Assembly (NCBI GenBank): GCA_020632955.1
Contig: JACKEO010000002.1
Coordinates: 1 to 64,000 of the forward strand
Length of the DNA: 64,000 nt
Source: Alphaproteobacteria bacterium
GTDB lineage: Bacteria; Myxococcota_A; UBA796; GCA-2862545
Reading direction: 5' to 3'
The notes under the pieces were generated by a model. It had not been told where the DNA came from. It did no database searches and saw only the letters and a program-made list of their open reading frames with translations. Shown in pieces: positions 43,365-52,544 of this stretch (the stretch's first letter is position 1; every line of letters begins with the position of its first letter). Both the position numbers and the translations under genes were made by a program.

Positions 43365-44123
43365 ATGGACTCCCCGCACCCCGGCCTGAAGGTCTCGATC
43401 GACGACCACGTCGCCGAGCTGGTGATCGCCAACCCGCCCGTGAACGCCCTCGACGTGGCCGGCTGGTTCGCGCTGGCCGAGCTGCTCACCACCCTCGGTC
43501 GCCGGCCCGACGTGCACGTGGTGGTGCTGCGCGCCGAGGGTCGCGGCTTCCAGGCCGGCGTCGACCTCAAGGAGATGCAGCGGGCCGAGGACCACGGGCC
43601 GCTCGTGGGGGCCAACCGCGGCTGCTACGCCGCCTTCGAGGCGGTCTACGCCTGCGAGGTGCCGGTGATCGCGGCGGTGCACGGCTACTGCCTGGGCGGT
43701 GGCATCGGGCTCGTCGGCAACGCCGACCTCATCGTCGCCAGCGAGGACGCCACCTTCGGCCTGCCCGAGGTGGACCGGGGCGCATTGGGCGCGGCCACCC
43801 ACCTCGCCCGCCTCGTGCCCCAGCACCGCATGCGCGCGATGGTGTACACCTGCGAGCCCGCCACGGCCGCGGAGCTGCACGCCTGGGGCTCGGTGCTCCA
43901 GGTGGTCCCGCGCGAGGCCCTCCGTGACGCCGCGCTGGCGGTGGCCCGCAAGCTGGCGGCCAAGCCCAACCGGGTGCTCCGGCTCGCGAAGGAGTCGCTC
44001 AACGGCATCGACCCGGTGGACGTGCGCCGCAGCTACCGCTTCGAGCAGGGCTTCACCTTCGAGCTGAACCTGCTGGGCGAGGGCGACCGCGCCCGCGACG
44101 CCTTCGTGAAGGGGGAGCGATGA
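43365..44123 (+). CDS. echA20: EchA20-like steroid-ring enoyl-CoA hydratase/hydrolase
   Basis: This 252-residue crotonase-fold protein has GFQAGVDLKEMQ as oxyanion-hole loop, ANRGCYAAFEAVYACEVPVI, AVHGYCLGGGIGLVGNADLI and DATFGLPEVDRGALGAATH. The long GANRGC...GALGAATHL pattern is that of EchA20 of Mycobacterium, which cleaves the C/D ring intermediate before IpdAB. The usual FSAG is FQAG here, as in EchA20. ATG at 43365 lies behind the inverted-repeat operator, and the stop overlaps ipdA in ATGA, as in the mycobacterial cluster. It is the first gene of a three-gene operon. Confidence 0.85.
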   Translation: MDSPHPGLKVSIDDHVAELVIANPPVNALDVAGWFALAELLTTLGRRPDVHVVVLRAEGRGFQAGVDLKEMQRAEDHGPLVGANRGCYAAFEAVYACEVPVIAAVHGYCLGGGIGLVGNADLIVASEDATFGLPEVDRGALGAATHLARLVPQHRMRAMVYTCEPATAAELHAWGSVLQVVPREALRDAALAVARKLAAKPNRVLRLAKESLNGIDPVDVRRSYRFEQGFTFELNLLGEGDRARDAFVKGER

Positions 44124-44914
44124 GCGGCACCTGGACGGTCGAGGAGGTCGCCGCCCGGGTGGAGCCCGGCATGACCGTGGGCATCGGCGGCTGGGGCAGT
44201 CGCCGCAAGCCCATGGAGCTCGTCGCGGCCGTGGCCCGCCGGGGCGTGGGCGACCTCACCGTGGTCTCGTACGGTGGCCCCGACGTGGGCCTGCTCTGCG
44301 CCCTGGGCCTCGTGCGCCGCCTGGTCTTCGGCTTCGTCAGCCTCGACACGATCCCCCTGGAGCCGTGGTTCCGCCGCGCCCGCCAGGAGGGCACGCTGCC
44401 CGAGGTGATGGAGCTCGACGAGGGCATGGTGCTCCAGGGACTCCGCGCCGCCGCCTGGGGCGTGCCCTTCCTGCCCATGCGCGCCGGCCTCGGCTCGGCC
44501 GTGGTCGACACCAACCCGCAGCTGCGCACGGTGCGCTCGCCCTACGCCGACGACACCGAGCTGCTGGCCATGCCGGCGCTGCCCCTCGACGTGGCCCTCG
44601 TCCACGTCCACCGCGCCGAGGCCGACGGCACCGGCCAGGTGCTCGGCATCGATCCCTACATGGACGCCTGGATGTGCCGCGCGGCACGGGAGGCCTACGT
44701 GAGCTGCGAGCGCCTGGGCCTCGACCCCGACCAGCCGAAGTCGTGCATCGTCGACGGCACCTGCGTCGACGGCGTGGTGGTGGCCCCCGGCGGCGCCTGG
44801 TTCACCGACTGCAGCCCCGACTACCCCCGCGACCAGGCCGCGCTCGAGGCCTACGCCGCCACCGCGAAGGACCCGGTCGCCTGGGCGACCTGGCGTCAGG
44901 AGCGTGGCCTGTGA
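44120..44914 (+). CDS. ipdA: IpdA-like COCHEA-CoA hydrolase alpha subunit
   Basis: This 264-residue protein is a class I CoA-transferase-fold subunit: GMTVGIGGWGSRRKPMELV, VGDLTVVSYGGPDVGLLCALG, RAGLGSAVVDTNPQL, VDVALVHVHRAEADG-like DVALVHVHRAEADGTGQVLG and WFTDCSPDYPRDQAALEAY. GWGSRRKPMELV is characteristic of IpdA, which with IpdB opens the last steroid ring by a retro-Claisen hydrolysis. Overlaps of ATGA with echA20 and GTGA with the next gene indicate a tightly coupled operon. A general CoA-transferase is the alternative but fits the context less well. Confidence 0.85.
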   Translation: MSGTWTVEEVAARVEPGMTVGIGGWGSRRKPMELVAAVARRGVGDLTVVSYGGPDVGLLCALGLVRRLVFGFVSLDTIPLEPWFRRARQEGTLPEVMELDEGMVLQGLRAAAWGVPFLPMRAGLGSAVVDTNPQLRTVRSPYADDTELLAMPALPLDVALVHVHRAEADGTGQVLGIDPYMDAWMCRAAREAYVSCERLGLDPDQPKSCIVDGTCVDGVVVAPGGAWFTDCSPDYPRDQAALEAYAATAKDPVAWATWRQERGL

Positions 44915-45627
44915 CCGCCTCCCGCGCCGATGTCGTCGCCACCGCCCTCGCCGACCTCTACCGGGATCCCGCCGGCGGCCGCACCCGCCTGCTCGCCTCG
45001 CCGATGGGGGCCATGCCCCGCCTGGGCGCCCGCCTGGCCCGGGCCACGTTCGCACCCGGTCTGCTCCTCTCCGACGGCGAGGCCACCCTCGTGGACGCCG
45101 AGGACCGCCCCCGCGGGCACCTGCCGTACGAGCGTGTCTTCGACGTGGTGTGGGGCGGTCGGCGCCACGTGGTGATGGGTGCCACCCAGCTCGACGCCGA
45201 GGGCAACACGAACATCTCGTGCATCGGCCCCCACGCCCGGCCGAAGGTGCAGCTCCTCGGGGTGCGGGGCGCCCCCGGCAACACCGTGCACCACCGCACC
45301 TCCTACTGGATCGGGCGACAGGGTCCGCGCATCCTCGTCCCCGAGGTGGACGTGGTGAGCGGGGTGGGCGTGCGCCGCGGCGCGGCCGACCTCCACCACG
45401 TGGTCACCGACCTCGCCGTCTTCGCCGTGGTCGCGGACGGGCAGCTGCCCGCCGTGCGCCTGCGCTCCGTCCACCCGGGCGTCGACCTCGAGCAGGTCCG
45501 CGCCGCCACGGGGTGGGCGCTCGGCGAGGTGGGCGACGTGCCCGCCACCCGCGCCCCCTCGGACGACGAGCGCGCCTGGCTCGACCGCCTCGATCCCGAC
45601 GGCAGCGTCCGCGAGGCGATGGCCTGA
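44911..45627 (+). CDS. ipdB: IpdB-like COCHEA-CoA hydrolase beta subunit
   Basis: This 238-residue protein has the beta-subunit pattern of class I CoA-transferase folds: DVVATALADLYRDPAGG, LLASPMGAMPRLGARLARAT, LLLSDGEATLVDAEDRP, FDVVWGGRRHVVMGATQLDA, HHRTSYWIGRQGPRIL and VHPGVDLEQVRAATGW. It should pair with IpdA as the hydrolase that opens the last steroid ring. GTG at 44911 overlaps the ipdA stop in GTGA. The stop is 15 bp from the convergent SGNH gene, so the operon ends here. Confidence 0.85.
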   Translation: MTASRADVVATALADLYRDPAGGRTRLLASPMGAMPRLGARLARATFAPGLLLSDGEATLVDAEDRPRGHLPYERVFDVVWGGRRHVVMGATQLDAEGNTNISCIGPHARPKVQLLGVRGAPGNTVHHRTSYWIGRQGPRILVPEVDVVSGVGVRRGAADLHHVVTDLAVFAVVADGQLPAVRLRSVHPGVDLEQVRAATGWALGEVGDVPATRAPSDDERAWLDRLDPDGSVREAMA

Positions 45628-45642
45628 GGGTGCCACGTCGGC

Positions 45643-47055
45643 TCAGACCTCGAGGCGGAGCAGCTCCAGCACCCGGTCGGCGAACTCCTCGGCCATGAGG
45701 CGGTAGCCCTCCGAGTTGCAGTGGCAGTTGTCGCCCGACAGGTAGTCCTCGGGTCCGTCGAAGGCCTCGACGAAGAGCGGCCGGAAGTCGACGAAGACCG
45801 CACCCTCCGCCTCGGCCGCCTCCCGGATCTCGTCGTAGGCGTGGGCCGGGTACGACGAGAAGACGAGGGCGGCGTTGTGGGTGCGCGCCGTGCGGGCGAT
45901 GCGCAGCGCGTCCGACCGCATGCTCTCGCTGATCGCCCGCTCCACGTCCCCGCCCCCGAACTCGGCGTGCAGCTGCTCGAGGTAGCGGTGCAGCGCGTTG
46001 CCCTCGAGCGCGGGGATCTGGGCCTTCAGGTCGAGGGCACGCCAGAGCTGGCCCCGCTCGACGTAGTTCCGCGCGATGGCCTGGTACAGCCGGCCCGCAT
46101 CGGGATCGAGCCGCAAGCCCTCGGTCCACGCGGCCACGGCACGATCCGGGCGACCCATCCGCTGCAGGGCCCAGCCGAGCTGGAACCAGGCCTCCACGCT
46201 CTCCTCCACCGGCGGCAGCTGCGTGGCCACGGTGAGCGTGGCCACGGTCTCCTCCAGGCGGTCCTGGCGCATGAGGCAGGCAGCGAGCTCCGTGTGGAAG
46301 AGCACGTTGTCGGGCTCCACGGCGAGCACGCCGCGCATGTAGTCCACGCACGCCTCGTACTCGCCGCGCCGCATGAAGCGCTGGGCGTGCACGCTGGGCA
46401 CCTGCGTGCCGAAGGTCTCCGACGCCGGCTCGAGGTCGTCCCCCGGGTCCTCCTCGCCGTCCAGGAAGGCCAGGCCGACGTCCTCGTCCGACTCCAGCAT
46501 GTGGAGCGCGGCCTGCTCGATGAGGCGGTCGACGCTGCGCGCCTCGTGGAAGGTGGCGTGCCGCCAGCCCACGCTGGCCACCTTCACGAACTTGTAGACG
46601 CGCGAGGCCAGGAGCAGGCGGTCCACCCGTCCCCAGAAGCCCCCCGTCTGCTGCGGATCGGTGATGCGCACCGAGTTCCAGGAGTTGTTCTCGCCCGCCA
46701 GCACGATCACCACGTCGGGTCGCGTCTCTCGCAGGTGCCCCTCGAGCTCGTCGGCCAGCATCGCCGTGTTGAGCCCCGGCACACCCTTGTTCACCACCCG
46801 GAAGGCGCGCCGGCCCACGCGCTCGTTGAGGAGCTCCTCGAGCTGCTCGGGGAAGGAGATGCCGCCGATGCCGTAGGTGAAGGAGTCGCCCTCGCACAGG
46901 ATCGTGTAGGGCGCCTCGTCCACGGGCCGGTGGAACCGCAGGTACACGCCCGCCGCGCGGAAGCCCGCCTCGCTGACGAGCAGGAGCACCAGGGTGCCGA
47001 AGAGGACGGAGCCCAGGCGCTGGCGCCACGCCGATCCACCCGTTCCAGCGGTCAT
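45643..47055 (-). CDS. SGNH/GDSL hydrolase with inserted TPR repeats
   Basis: This 470-residue protein has an N-terminal membrane segment (GSVLFGTLVLLLVSEAGF), then the SGNH catalytic block CEGDSFTYGIGG (Ser nucleophile), VVNKGVPGLNTAM with Gly, and VVIVLAGENNSWN with Asn. A ~200-residue stretch of TPR-like helix pairs (RGEYEACVDYMRGVLAVEPD, WFQLGWALQRMGRPDRAVAA) sits between these blocks and the closing DNCHCNSEGYRLMAEEFAD, which provides the Asp-x-x-His pair. TPRs inserted inside the catalytic domain are unusual. Substrate is likely an acyl or acetyl ester at the cell envelope. ATG at 47055. Confidence 0.78.
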   Translation of the reverse strand: MTAGTGGSAWRQRLGSVLFGTLVLLLVSEAGFRAAGVYLRFHRPVDEAPYTILCEGDSFTYGIGGISFPEQLEELLNERVGRRAFRVVNKGVPGLNTAMLADELEGHLRETRPDVVIVLAGENNSWNSVRITDPQQTGGFWGRVDRLLLASRVYKFVKVASVGWRHATFHEARSVDRLIEQAALHMLESDEDVGLAFLDGEEDPGDDLEPASETFGTQVPSVHAQRFMRRGEYEACVDYMRGVLAVEPDNVLFHTELAACLMRQDRLEETVATLTVATQLPPVEESVEAWFQLGWALQRMGRPDRAVAAWTEGLRLDPDAGRLYQAIARNYVERGQLWRALDLKAQIPALEGNALHRYLEQLHAEFGGGDVERAISESMRSDALRIARTARTHNAALVFSSYPAHAYDEIREAAEAEGAVFVDFRPLFVEAFDGPEDYLSGDNCHCNSEGYRLMAEEFADRVLELLRLEV

Positions 47056-47168
47056 GCAGTCCTTCCGGGCCCGACACGGACCGTCGGGTCGGAGCGTCCC
47101 CTCGCCACCGGTCCCGGCGCGACGCTACCACGGAGGAAGGCGCGTGCGACCTCGGGATGCAGCGTTCG

Positions 47169-48692
47169 TCAGGCCGGCCCCTCCCAGCCGAGCCCCGCCG
47201 CGCGCCGGCTGATCAGGTCCGACAGCGCCATCACCGTGCTCTGGGGGTTCACCGCGCTCGGCGACGGGAACACGCTGGCGTCGCAGATCCAGAGGCCCGG
47301 CACCCCGTGCACCCGCCCCTCCGGATCCACCACGCCGCGATCCGGGTCGGCGCTCATCCGGCAGGAGCCGAAGGTGTGGTTCGCCGTCATCGTGAGGTGC
47401 CGCCCGCGGAAGCGCCCCGAGAGCAGCCCGTCCGCCTGGTCCTGGGTGCGGATCTCGTGCGGCATGCCCGCCACGCCCGTGTACACGTAGCGGGCGCCCA
47501 GCTGCAGGTAGGCGCTGGTGAGGCGATGCACCTCCGACAGCAGCGTCGCCACCTCCTCCTTCGGGATCCACAGGCGCGCGTCGGGCATGCCGTTGCGCTT
47601 CGCCCGCACCGAGCCCGTGACCCGCGCCCGGTAGACCAGCACCACGAGCGAGGCGTGGGCCACGTCGTCGATCATCGGACGCAGCCGACCGCCCAGGCCC
47701 CCCCACTCCGCCGACATCAGGCTGGTGGGACCCCAGAGGGACTCGAACTTCAGGCCCTGCACGCGGTCGCTGAAACCGCCCCAGCCCTGGGTGGCACCGA
47801 GCCACGGGTCCACGCGCTCCGGCATCGCGCCGAGGGCGAGCGAGGACACGTGGGCCTGGAAGGTGCCGCCCACCCGGCCCCCGAGGCGCACGCCGCTCCG
47901 CTGCATCAGCACCGGCGTGTGCAGCGTGCCCGCAGCGAGGAAGACCCGTGGGGCGCGCACGGTGAACCGGGCGAGCCGGGCGAAGCCGTCGGGGTCGACC
48001 ACCTGGCCGGTCACGCCCGCCGCCGCGCCCCCCTCGAAGGTGATCGCGTCCACCTCGGCACACGTGAAGATGCGCGCCCCGGCCGCCACCGCGTCGGGGA
48101 GCACCGCGCGATCCACCGACTGCTTCGCCCCCTGGCGACAGCCGGTGAGGCAGTCCCCCGACCCCCGACACCCGTGGACGCTGCGGGGGAGCGGTCCGTT
48201 CGGCACGCCGGCCCGGGTGAGCACGTCGCGCGCCACGAGGTTCTTGGGACCCATCACCTCGAGCGGCGTGGGCGCCACCTTGAGTCGCGCCATCACGCGG
48301 TCGTAGGCGGCGTCGAGCCCCGGCCCCAGCACCAGGTCGTGCAGGCCGTCGCCCGCCGCCCAGTCCTGGCGCACCCAGTCCGGCAGCCGGAACTGGATGG
48401 CCGAGTTCACCACCGTGCTGCCGCCGAGGCAGCGACCCGACATCGTCGGGTAGGTGCCCGAGCCGAGCAGCATCCGCAGCCCGCCCTCCCAGTAGTTCCG
48501 CGCCAGGAAGGTGGGCCCGTCGCGCGTCATGTCCTCGACGCGCACCTGGGGCCCCGCCTCCAGCACCACCACCCGCAGGCCGGCGCGCGCGAGGTTGAGC
48601 GCCGCCATCGCGCCGCCGGCCCCGGAGCCGACGACCACCGCGTCGGCCTCCACGTCGAAGCCCTGACGGACGTCGTCGAGGCCGTGGATCAC
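47169..48692 (-). CDS. GMC-family alcohol oxidase/dehydrogenase
   Basis: This 507-residue protein has an FAD-binding GSGAGGAMAALNLARAG near the start, TMSGRCLGGSTVVNSA, CRGSGDCLTGCRQGAK, AAGTLHTPVLMQRSG, and the GMC C-terminal block HTFGSCRMSADPDRGVVD, PSAVNPQSTVMALSD with the catalytic His...Asn. It belongs with long-chain alcohol oxidases and cholesterol-oxidase-like GMC proteins. A steroid-alcohol role is possible given the nearby ring-degradation genes, but substrate cannot be read. GTG at 48692 overlaps the stop of the small upstream gene in GTGA, which encodes the N-terminal piece of this protein type. Confidence 0.85.
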   Translation of the reverse strand: MIHGLDDVRQGFDVEADAVVVGSGAGGAMAALNLARAGLRVVVLEAGPQVRVEDMTRDGPTFLARNYWEGGLRMLLGSGTYPTMSGRCLGGSTVVNSAIQFRLPDWVRQDWAAGDGLHDLVLGPGLDAAYDRVMARLKVAPTPLEVMGPKNLVARDVLTRAGVPNGPLPRSVHGCRGSGDCLTGCRQGAKQSVDRAVLPDAVAAGARIFTCAEVDAITFEGGAAAGVTGQVVDPDGFARLARFTVRAPRVFLAAGTLHTPVLMQRSGVRLGGRVGGTFQAHVSSLALGAMPERVDPWLGATQGWGGFSDRVQGLKFESLWGPTSLMSAEWGGLGGRLRPMIDDVAHASLVVLVYRARVTGSVRAKRNGMPDARLWIPKEEVATLLSEVHRLTSAYLQLGARYVYTGVAGMPHEIRTQDQADGLLSGRFRGRHLTMTANHTFGSCRMSADPDRGVVDPEGRVHGVPGLWICDASVFPSPSAVNPQSTVMALSDLISRRAAGLGWEGPA

Positions 48693-49123
48693 GACGACAC
48701 GAGCACGGCGCCGCCGGCCGGCTCCCCCGTGGCCTCGAAGACGGCGGGGTGGGAGAAGTAGATCATGCTGAGGCTCGCCTTCACGGCGTTCCCCAGCACG
48801 CGCAGCGGCCAGATCCGCGAGCCCCGCCAGCCCTCCACCACCGCGAGGCGCCGCGCCGGTGGGCGTCGCCCCAGGCGCGGACCCAGGGGCGCCAGCAGGG
48901 GCGCCAGGCGGTCCACGGCCACGAAGAGCAGCGCCACCAGCGGGCGCTGGGACGGCGGCAGGGAGTCCACGTAGGCCTCCATGCGCGGCACGAGCTCGGT
49001 GGTCTCGAAGCCCGGCACCGCCGGATCCCCCTCCGGGAAGAGCGCCTCCGCCAGCGCCTCGAGGCCCGCCTTCCAGGCGCGCACGAAGGCCCGATCGAGG
49101 GGTCCGGGGAGCCAGGGGACCAT
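48689..49123 (-). CDS. Separate N-terminal domain of a long-chain alcohol oxidase
   Basis: This ~144-residue protein matches the N-terminal helical domain found fused in front of the GMC domain in plant and bacterial long-chain alcohol oxidases: KAGLEALAEALFPEGDPAV, VDSLPPSQRPLVALLFVAVD, and a closing RVLGNAVKASLSMIYFSHPA, where other members have MAYYTDPRVRE-like sequence. Here it is a separate gene whose stop overlaps the GMC start in GTGA. ATG at 49123 has CGGAG at short distance; a GTG at 49147 is possible. It probably forms a complex with the GMC protein. Confidence 0.7.
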   Translation of the reverse strand: MVPWLPGPLDRAFVRAWKAGLEALAEALFPEGDPAVPGFETTELVPRMEAYVDSLPPSQRPLVALLFVAVDRLAPLLAPLGPRLGRRPPARRLAVVEGWRGSRIWPLRVLGNAVKASLSMIYFSHPAVFEATGEPAGGAVLVSS

Positions 49124-49278
49124 CGTGCTCCGGGGGGAGGTCGTCACGCGACCCCGCTCCTTCCCCCGTCTCCACCGCAGAGGCCCGTCCCTGCAGCGAT
49201 CTCGACCGAGCCTTCACCTCCGGGCGACGGGGTGGCGCCCGAGGGGGCTGCCGCGTGAGGAGGGGAGCCGGAGGTCCG

Positions 49279-49953
49279 GTGCGCATCCTGCTCGTGGAGG
49301 ACGACGCCTCGATCGCCGCCTTCGTCCAGCAGGGCCTGGTGGAGGAGGGGCACGCGGTGGAGCACGTCCTCACCCGGGCCGACGCCGCGGAGCGCCAGGC
49401 CCTCGCGCCGGCCGACGTCGTCCTGCTGGACCGGCGCCTGCCCGATGGCGACGGCCTCCAGCTGGTCCACCGGCTCCGCGAAGGCGGCGACCGCACGCCG
49501 GTGGTGGTGCTCACGGCCCGCGACGCGGTGGACGACCGGGTGGAGGGCCTCCGGGCCGGCGCCGACGACTATCTCGTCAAGCCCTTCGCCTTCGCCGAGC
49601 TCCTCGCGCGCATCGACGCGGTCTGCCGACGCGCGCGCCCGGGCCAGGGGCCGCTGCGCTTCGGGCCCCTGCAGGTGGACGTGGAGGCGCTGCGCGTCTT
49701 CTGCGACGGCCGCGAGGTGCAGCTCACCGCCACCGAGTTCCGCCTGCTGCGCTACCTCGCGGAGCACGCCGGCCAGGTCTGCACCCGCACCCGCCTGCTC
49801 GAGGCCGTGTGGGACACCCACCACGATCCGGGCACGAACCTCGTCGACGTCTACGTGAGCTACCTCCGCGCGCGGCTCGCGGAGGCGGGCGCGCCCCCGC
49901 TCGTCCACACGGTGCGGGGTCGCGGCTACGTCTTCGAGCTGCGGGACCGATGA
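49279..49953 (+). CDS. OmpR/PhoB-type response regulator of the metal efflux operon
   Basis: This 224-residue protein has a receiver domain (RILLVEDDASIAAFV, acidic pocket EDD; phosphoacceptor Asp in VVLLDRRLPDGDG; VVVLTARD; the lysine in YLVKPFAFAELL) and a winged-helix C-terminal domain (QLTATEFRLLRYLAEHAG, VYVSYLRARL, VHTVRGRGYVFEL). The family regulates transcription by binding direct repeats. It is most like CusR/CopR. GTG at 49279 has GGAGG ahead. The stop overlaps the sensor kinase in ATGA. Confidence 0.92.
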   Translation: MRILLVEDDASIAAFVQQGLVEEGHAVEHVLTRADAAERQALAPADVVLLDRRLPDGDGLQLVHRLREGGDRTPVVVLTARDAVDDRVEGLRAGADDYLVKPFAFAELLARIDAVCRRARPGQGPLRFGPLQVDVEALRVFCDGREVQLTATEFRLLRYLAEHAGQVCTRTRLLEAVWDTHHDPGTNLVDVYVSYLRARLAEAGAPPLVHTVRGRGYVFELRDR

Positions 49954-51260
49954 GCGAGGCCCTCGCCCCCCGCGTCGTCCGTCGCGCCCTGGGCGTGACG
50001 GCAGCCGCCCTGCTGCTCACCGGCCTGGGCACCGCCACCCTGCTGCACTGGCGGGCGCTCGCGGCGCTCGACCGCACGCTGCTCTCCGCGGCAGAGGCCC
50101 ACACGGTGCCGCACGAGGAGCCCCACGAGCTCGATCAGGACGGCCTGCCGCGCACCACCCCCGTGGCCTTCCTCGCCCCGGGACACCCGGCCTGGGCGTG
50201 GCGCACGGAGGTGGACGGCTCACCCGTCGCGGTCCTCCGGCAGGCCGACGGCGTGCGCTACCTGCTCGTCGACGTGGCGGCCCGCTACGGCCCCGCCGTG
50301 GCGGCCCCGCTGCCCTCCCGCTGGGTGGTGGCCTGGGCGCCCCAGGTCACCCTCGCCACCAGCGTGGGTCCGTTCGCCGTGGCCTACAGCGTGCTCTCGG
50401 TGGTCGTGCTCGCCGCCGCCGCCGCCGGCCTCGGACCCCTGATCACCACGGCGTTGCGCCCCCTCCGGGACGCCACCGGCGAGGTGGCACGGGTGGTCGA
50501 CCTGTCCGACGGCACCCGCGTGCGGGAGGACGGTCCTGCGGAGATCCGGAGCCTGCTCGCGGCGGTGAACGCCCTCCTCGACCGGCTCGACCGCGCCTTC
50601 TCCGCCCAGGCTCGCTTCACGGCCGACGCGGCCCACGAGCTGCGCACCCCCGTGGCCGCCCTGCTGGGACGCATCGAGGTCACGCTCCGCCGCCCGCGGG
50701 ACGATGCGGGCTACCAGGCCGCGCTGGCCTCCCTGCACGCGGACGCCACCCACCTGTCGCAGCTGGTGGCCGCCCTGCTCGACCTCGCGCGCCTGGAGGC
50801 GGGCGGGCGGCCGGAGGGCCACGCCACCAGCCTGCTCGCGCTCGCCCGCACGGCGCTCGACCGTGAGCGTGACGCGCTCGACCGCGCCGGTGTCCGGGTG
50901 CAGGTCCACGACGACGCCGACGCGCCGGTGCGGGCCGACGAGGCGCTCGCCCTCTCGGCCCTGTCGAACCTCCTGCGCAACGTGGCCCGCCACGCCCCCG
51001 GCAGCGCCCTCGACCTCCGGGTGCGCGCCACCGGCGACCGGGCGGCCCTGTTCCTCGACGACGACGGCCCCGGCATCCCCGAGCCCGAGCGGGAGCGGGT
51101 CTTCGAGCGCTTCGCCCACGGAGGCACCCGCCGCGAGGGCCTCGGCCTGGGACTGTCGCTGGCGCGCGAGATCGCCCGGCGCCACGGCGGGGACTGCACC
51201 CTGGACGCCTCGCCCTCGGGGGGCACCCGGGTGGTGTGGTCGCTCCCGGCCTTCTCATGA
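49950..51260 (+). CDS. Sensor histidine kinase (CusS-like)
   Basis: This 436-residue protein has a first membrane segment (GVTAAALLLTGLGTATLL), a ~100-residue periplasmic sensor region, and a second membrane segment (AYSVLSVVVLAAAAAGLGPL). A HAMP-like linker follows, then the H-box ADAAHELRTPVAALLGRIE with the phosphorylated His, the N-box NLLRNVARHAPGS, and G boxes DDDGPGIPEPERERVFERF and EGLGLGLSLAREI. The sensor probably reads a periplasmic metal ion, and the regulator encoded just upstream receives the phosphate. ATG at 49950 overlaps the regulator stop. Confidence 0.92.
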   Translation: MSEALAPRVVRRALGVTAAALLLTGLGTATLLHWRALAALDRTLLSAAEAHTVPHEEPHELDQDGLPRTTPVAFLAPGHPAWAWRTEVDGSPVAVLRQADGVRYLLVDVAARYGPAVAAPLPSRWVVAWAPQVTLATSVGPFAVAYSVLSVVVLAAAAAGLGPLITTALRPLRDATGEVARVVDLSDGTRVREDGPAEIRSLLAAVNALLDRLDRAFSAQARFTADAAHELRTPVAALLGRIEVTLRRPRDDAGYQAALASLHADATHLSQLVAALLDLARLEAGGRPEGHATSLLALARTALDRERDALDRAGVRVQVHDDADAPVRADEALALSALSNLLRNVARHAPGSALDLRVRATGDRAALFLDDDGPGIPEPERERVFERFAHGGTRREGLGLGLSLAREIARRHGGDCTLDASPSGGTRVVWSLPAFS

Positions 51261-51332
51261 ACCTCCAATGCGCTCCACACGGAGCCCCAACGCAGCACCC
51301 ATAGGAAGGCCGCACCCCCGCTCGGAGTGCCG

Positions 51333-52544
51333 GTGCTCGCCTGGGTCCTCGTCGCGTCCCTCAGCCTCGCTGCCGACCCCGTGTCGTGGTCGGCGCTGGA
51401 CGCCACGGTCGCCGAGGCATGGGACCAGGGCCAGGGCGCCGCGGCGACCGCCCGGGCCGACGGAGCACGGGACGCGCGACGCGCCGTGGCGCTGCCCCTC
51501 GACTCCGTCTTCGCCCAGCTGGAACCCGACCCGCGCCCCGACGCCTCGCCGTGGGAGGGACTGCAGCTCGCGCTCCAGCTCACGGTCGGCGACCAGCGCG
51601 GCGCCGCCCGGGCGCGATGGGCCGCCGAGGCAGCCCAGGCGGAGGCCGCCGCCGCGGAGGCCCGGCTCGCCTTCGGTGGCGACGTGCGCGCCGCCTGGCT
51701 CGCCGGCTGGGTGGCGGTGGAGATGGCCGACCACCTGGACGCCTTCGCGGACGACCTCGGCGCCCTGCTCGACGCCCCGCGCGCAGCCCGGGCCGCCGGC
51801 GTGCTCGCCCCTGCGGCCCTGGAGGATCTGGAGGTGGAGATCGGCCGGCTGCGGCGGGAGGCCGCCGGCGCACGGGTGGAGGCCGCCGACGCCCAGGGAC
51901 GGCTGTCGTCGCTGCTCGGACGCGCCGTGCGCCTGGACCCGACCGGGATGCCCGACCTCGAGGTAGCCCTGCCGGCGCAGGACGACCCATGGGACCCCCT
52001 GCGCGCGCAGCTGGCCACCCACCCGCGCCTGCGGGCGCTCGCCACCGCGGAGCAGCTCGCCCTCGCCGAGGCCCGCGCGGCCCGCTCCGCGCCCCGGGCC
52101 CTGGTGGGCGGGGGCGTGAGCCTGAGGAGTGACGCTTCCGGCGGCGTGCGCGCCGTGCCGCTCGTCCTCCTCCAGGTGCCGCTGTCCAATCCCCAGGCCC
52201 CGGAGGCCCGCGCCCAGCGCGCCGAGGCCGACGCGCTGTCGCGCGAGCTCGCCTGGGCCCGCCAGCGCCTGGAGGCCGCGGTGGAGGCCTCGTCCACGGC
52301 CTGGCAGGCCGCCGTCGATCGCGTCGAGACCCTCCAGACGGCCGCCGAGGCTCCCCTGCGTCGGCGCCTCGATCGCCTGGAGGAGGCCCTGGGTGCAGGG
52401 GCGATCGACGCCACGCCCGTGCTGCTCGCGATCCGCGACCTGCACGAGGCCCACCACGAGCACGCCCTCGCCGTCGCCGACCTCGTCGCGCGACGCGCCC
52501 ACGCCGAGGCCCTCGCCCGCGAGCTGACCCGGAGCACGCCGTGA
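51333..52544 (+). CDS. Outer-membrane efflux protein (TolC/CusC-like)
   Basis: This ~403-residue protein has a signal peptide (LAWVLVASLSLAADPV) and two long helical hairpins of Ala/Arg/Glu-rich sequence (ARWAAEAAQAEAAAAEARLA; LEDLEVEIGRLRREAAG; ALSRELAWARQRLEAAVEAS), separated by strands (VSLRSDASGGVRAVPLVLLQ) that fit the beta-barrel. These are the features of the TolC/OprM family, with length ~405 slightly below usual. The start at 51333 (GTG) has GGAG in front; GTG at 51327 is too close to it. It follows the sensor kinase by 66-72 bp and overlaps the adaptor gene in GTGA. Confidence 0.82.
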   Translation: MLAWVLVASLSLAADPVSWSALDATVAEAWDQGQGAAATARADGARDARRAVALPLDSVFAQLEPDPRPDASPWEGLQLALQLTVGDQRGAARARWAAEAAQAEAAAAEARLAFGGDVRAAWLAGWVAVEMADHLDAFADDLGALLDAPRAARAAGVLAPAALEDLEVEIGRLRREAAGARVEAADAQGRLSSLLGRAVRLDPTGMPDLEVALPAQDDPWDPLRAQLATHPRLRALATAEQLALAEARAARSAPRALVGGGVSLRSDASGGVRAVPLVLLQVPLSNPQAPEARAQRAEADALSRELAWARQRLEAAVEASSTAWQAAVDRVETLQTAAEAPLRRRLDRLEEALGAGAIDATPVLLAIRDLHEAHHEHALAVADLVARRAHAEALARELTRSTP

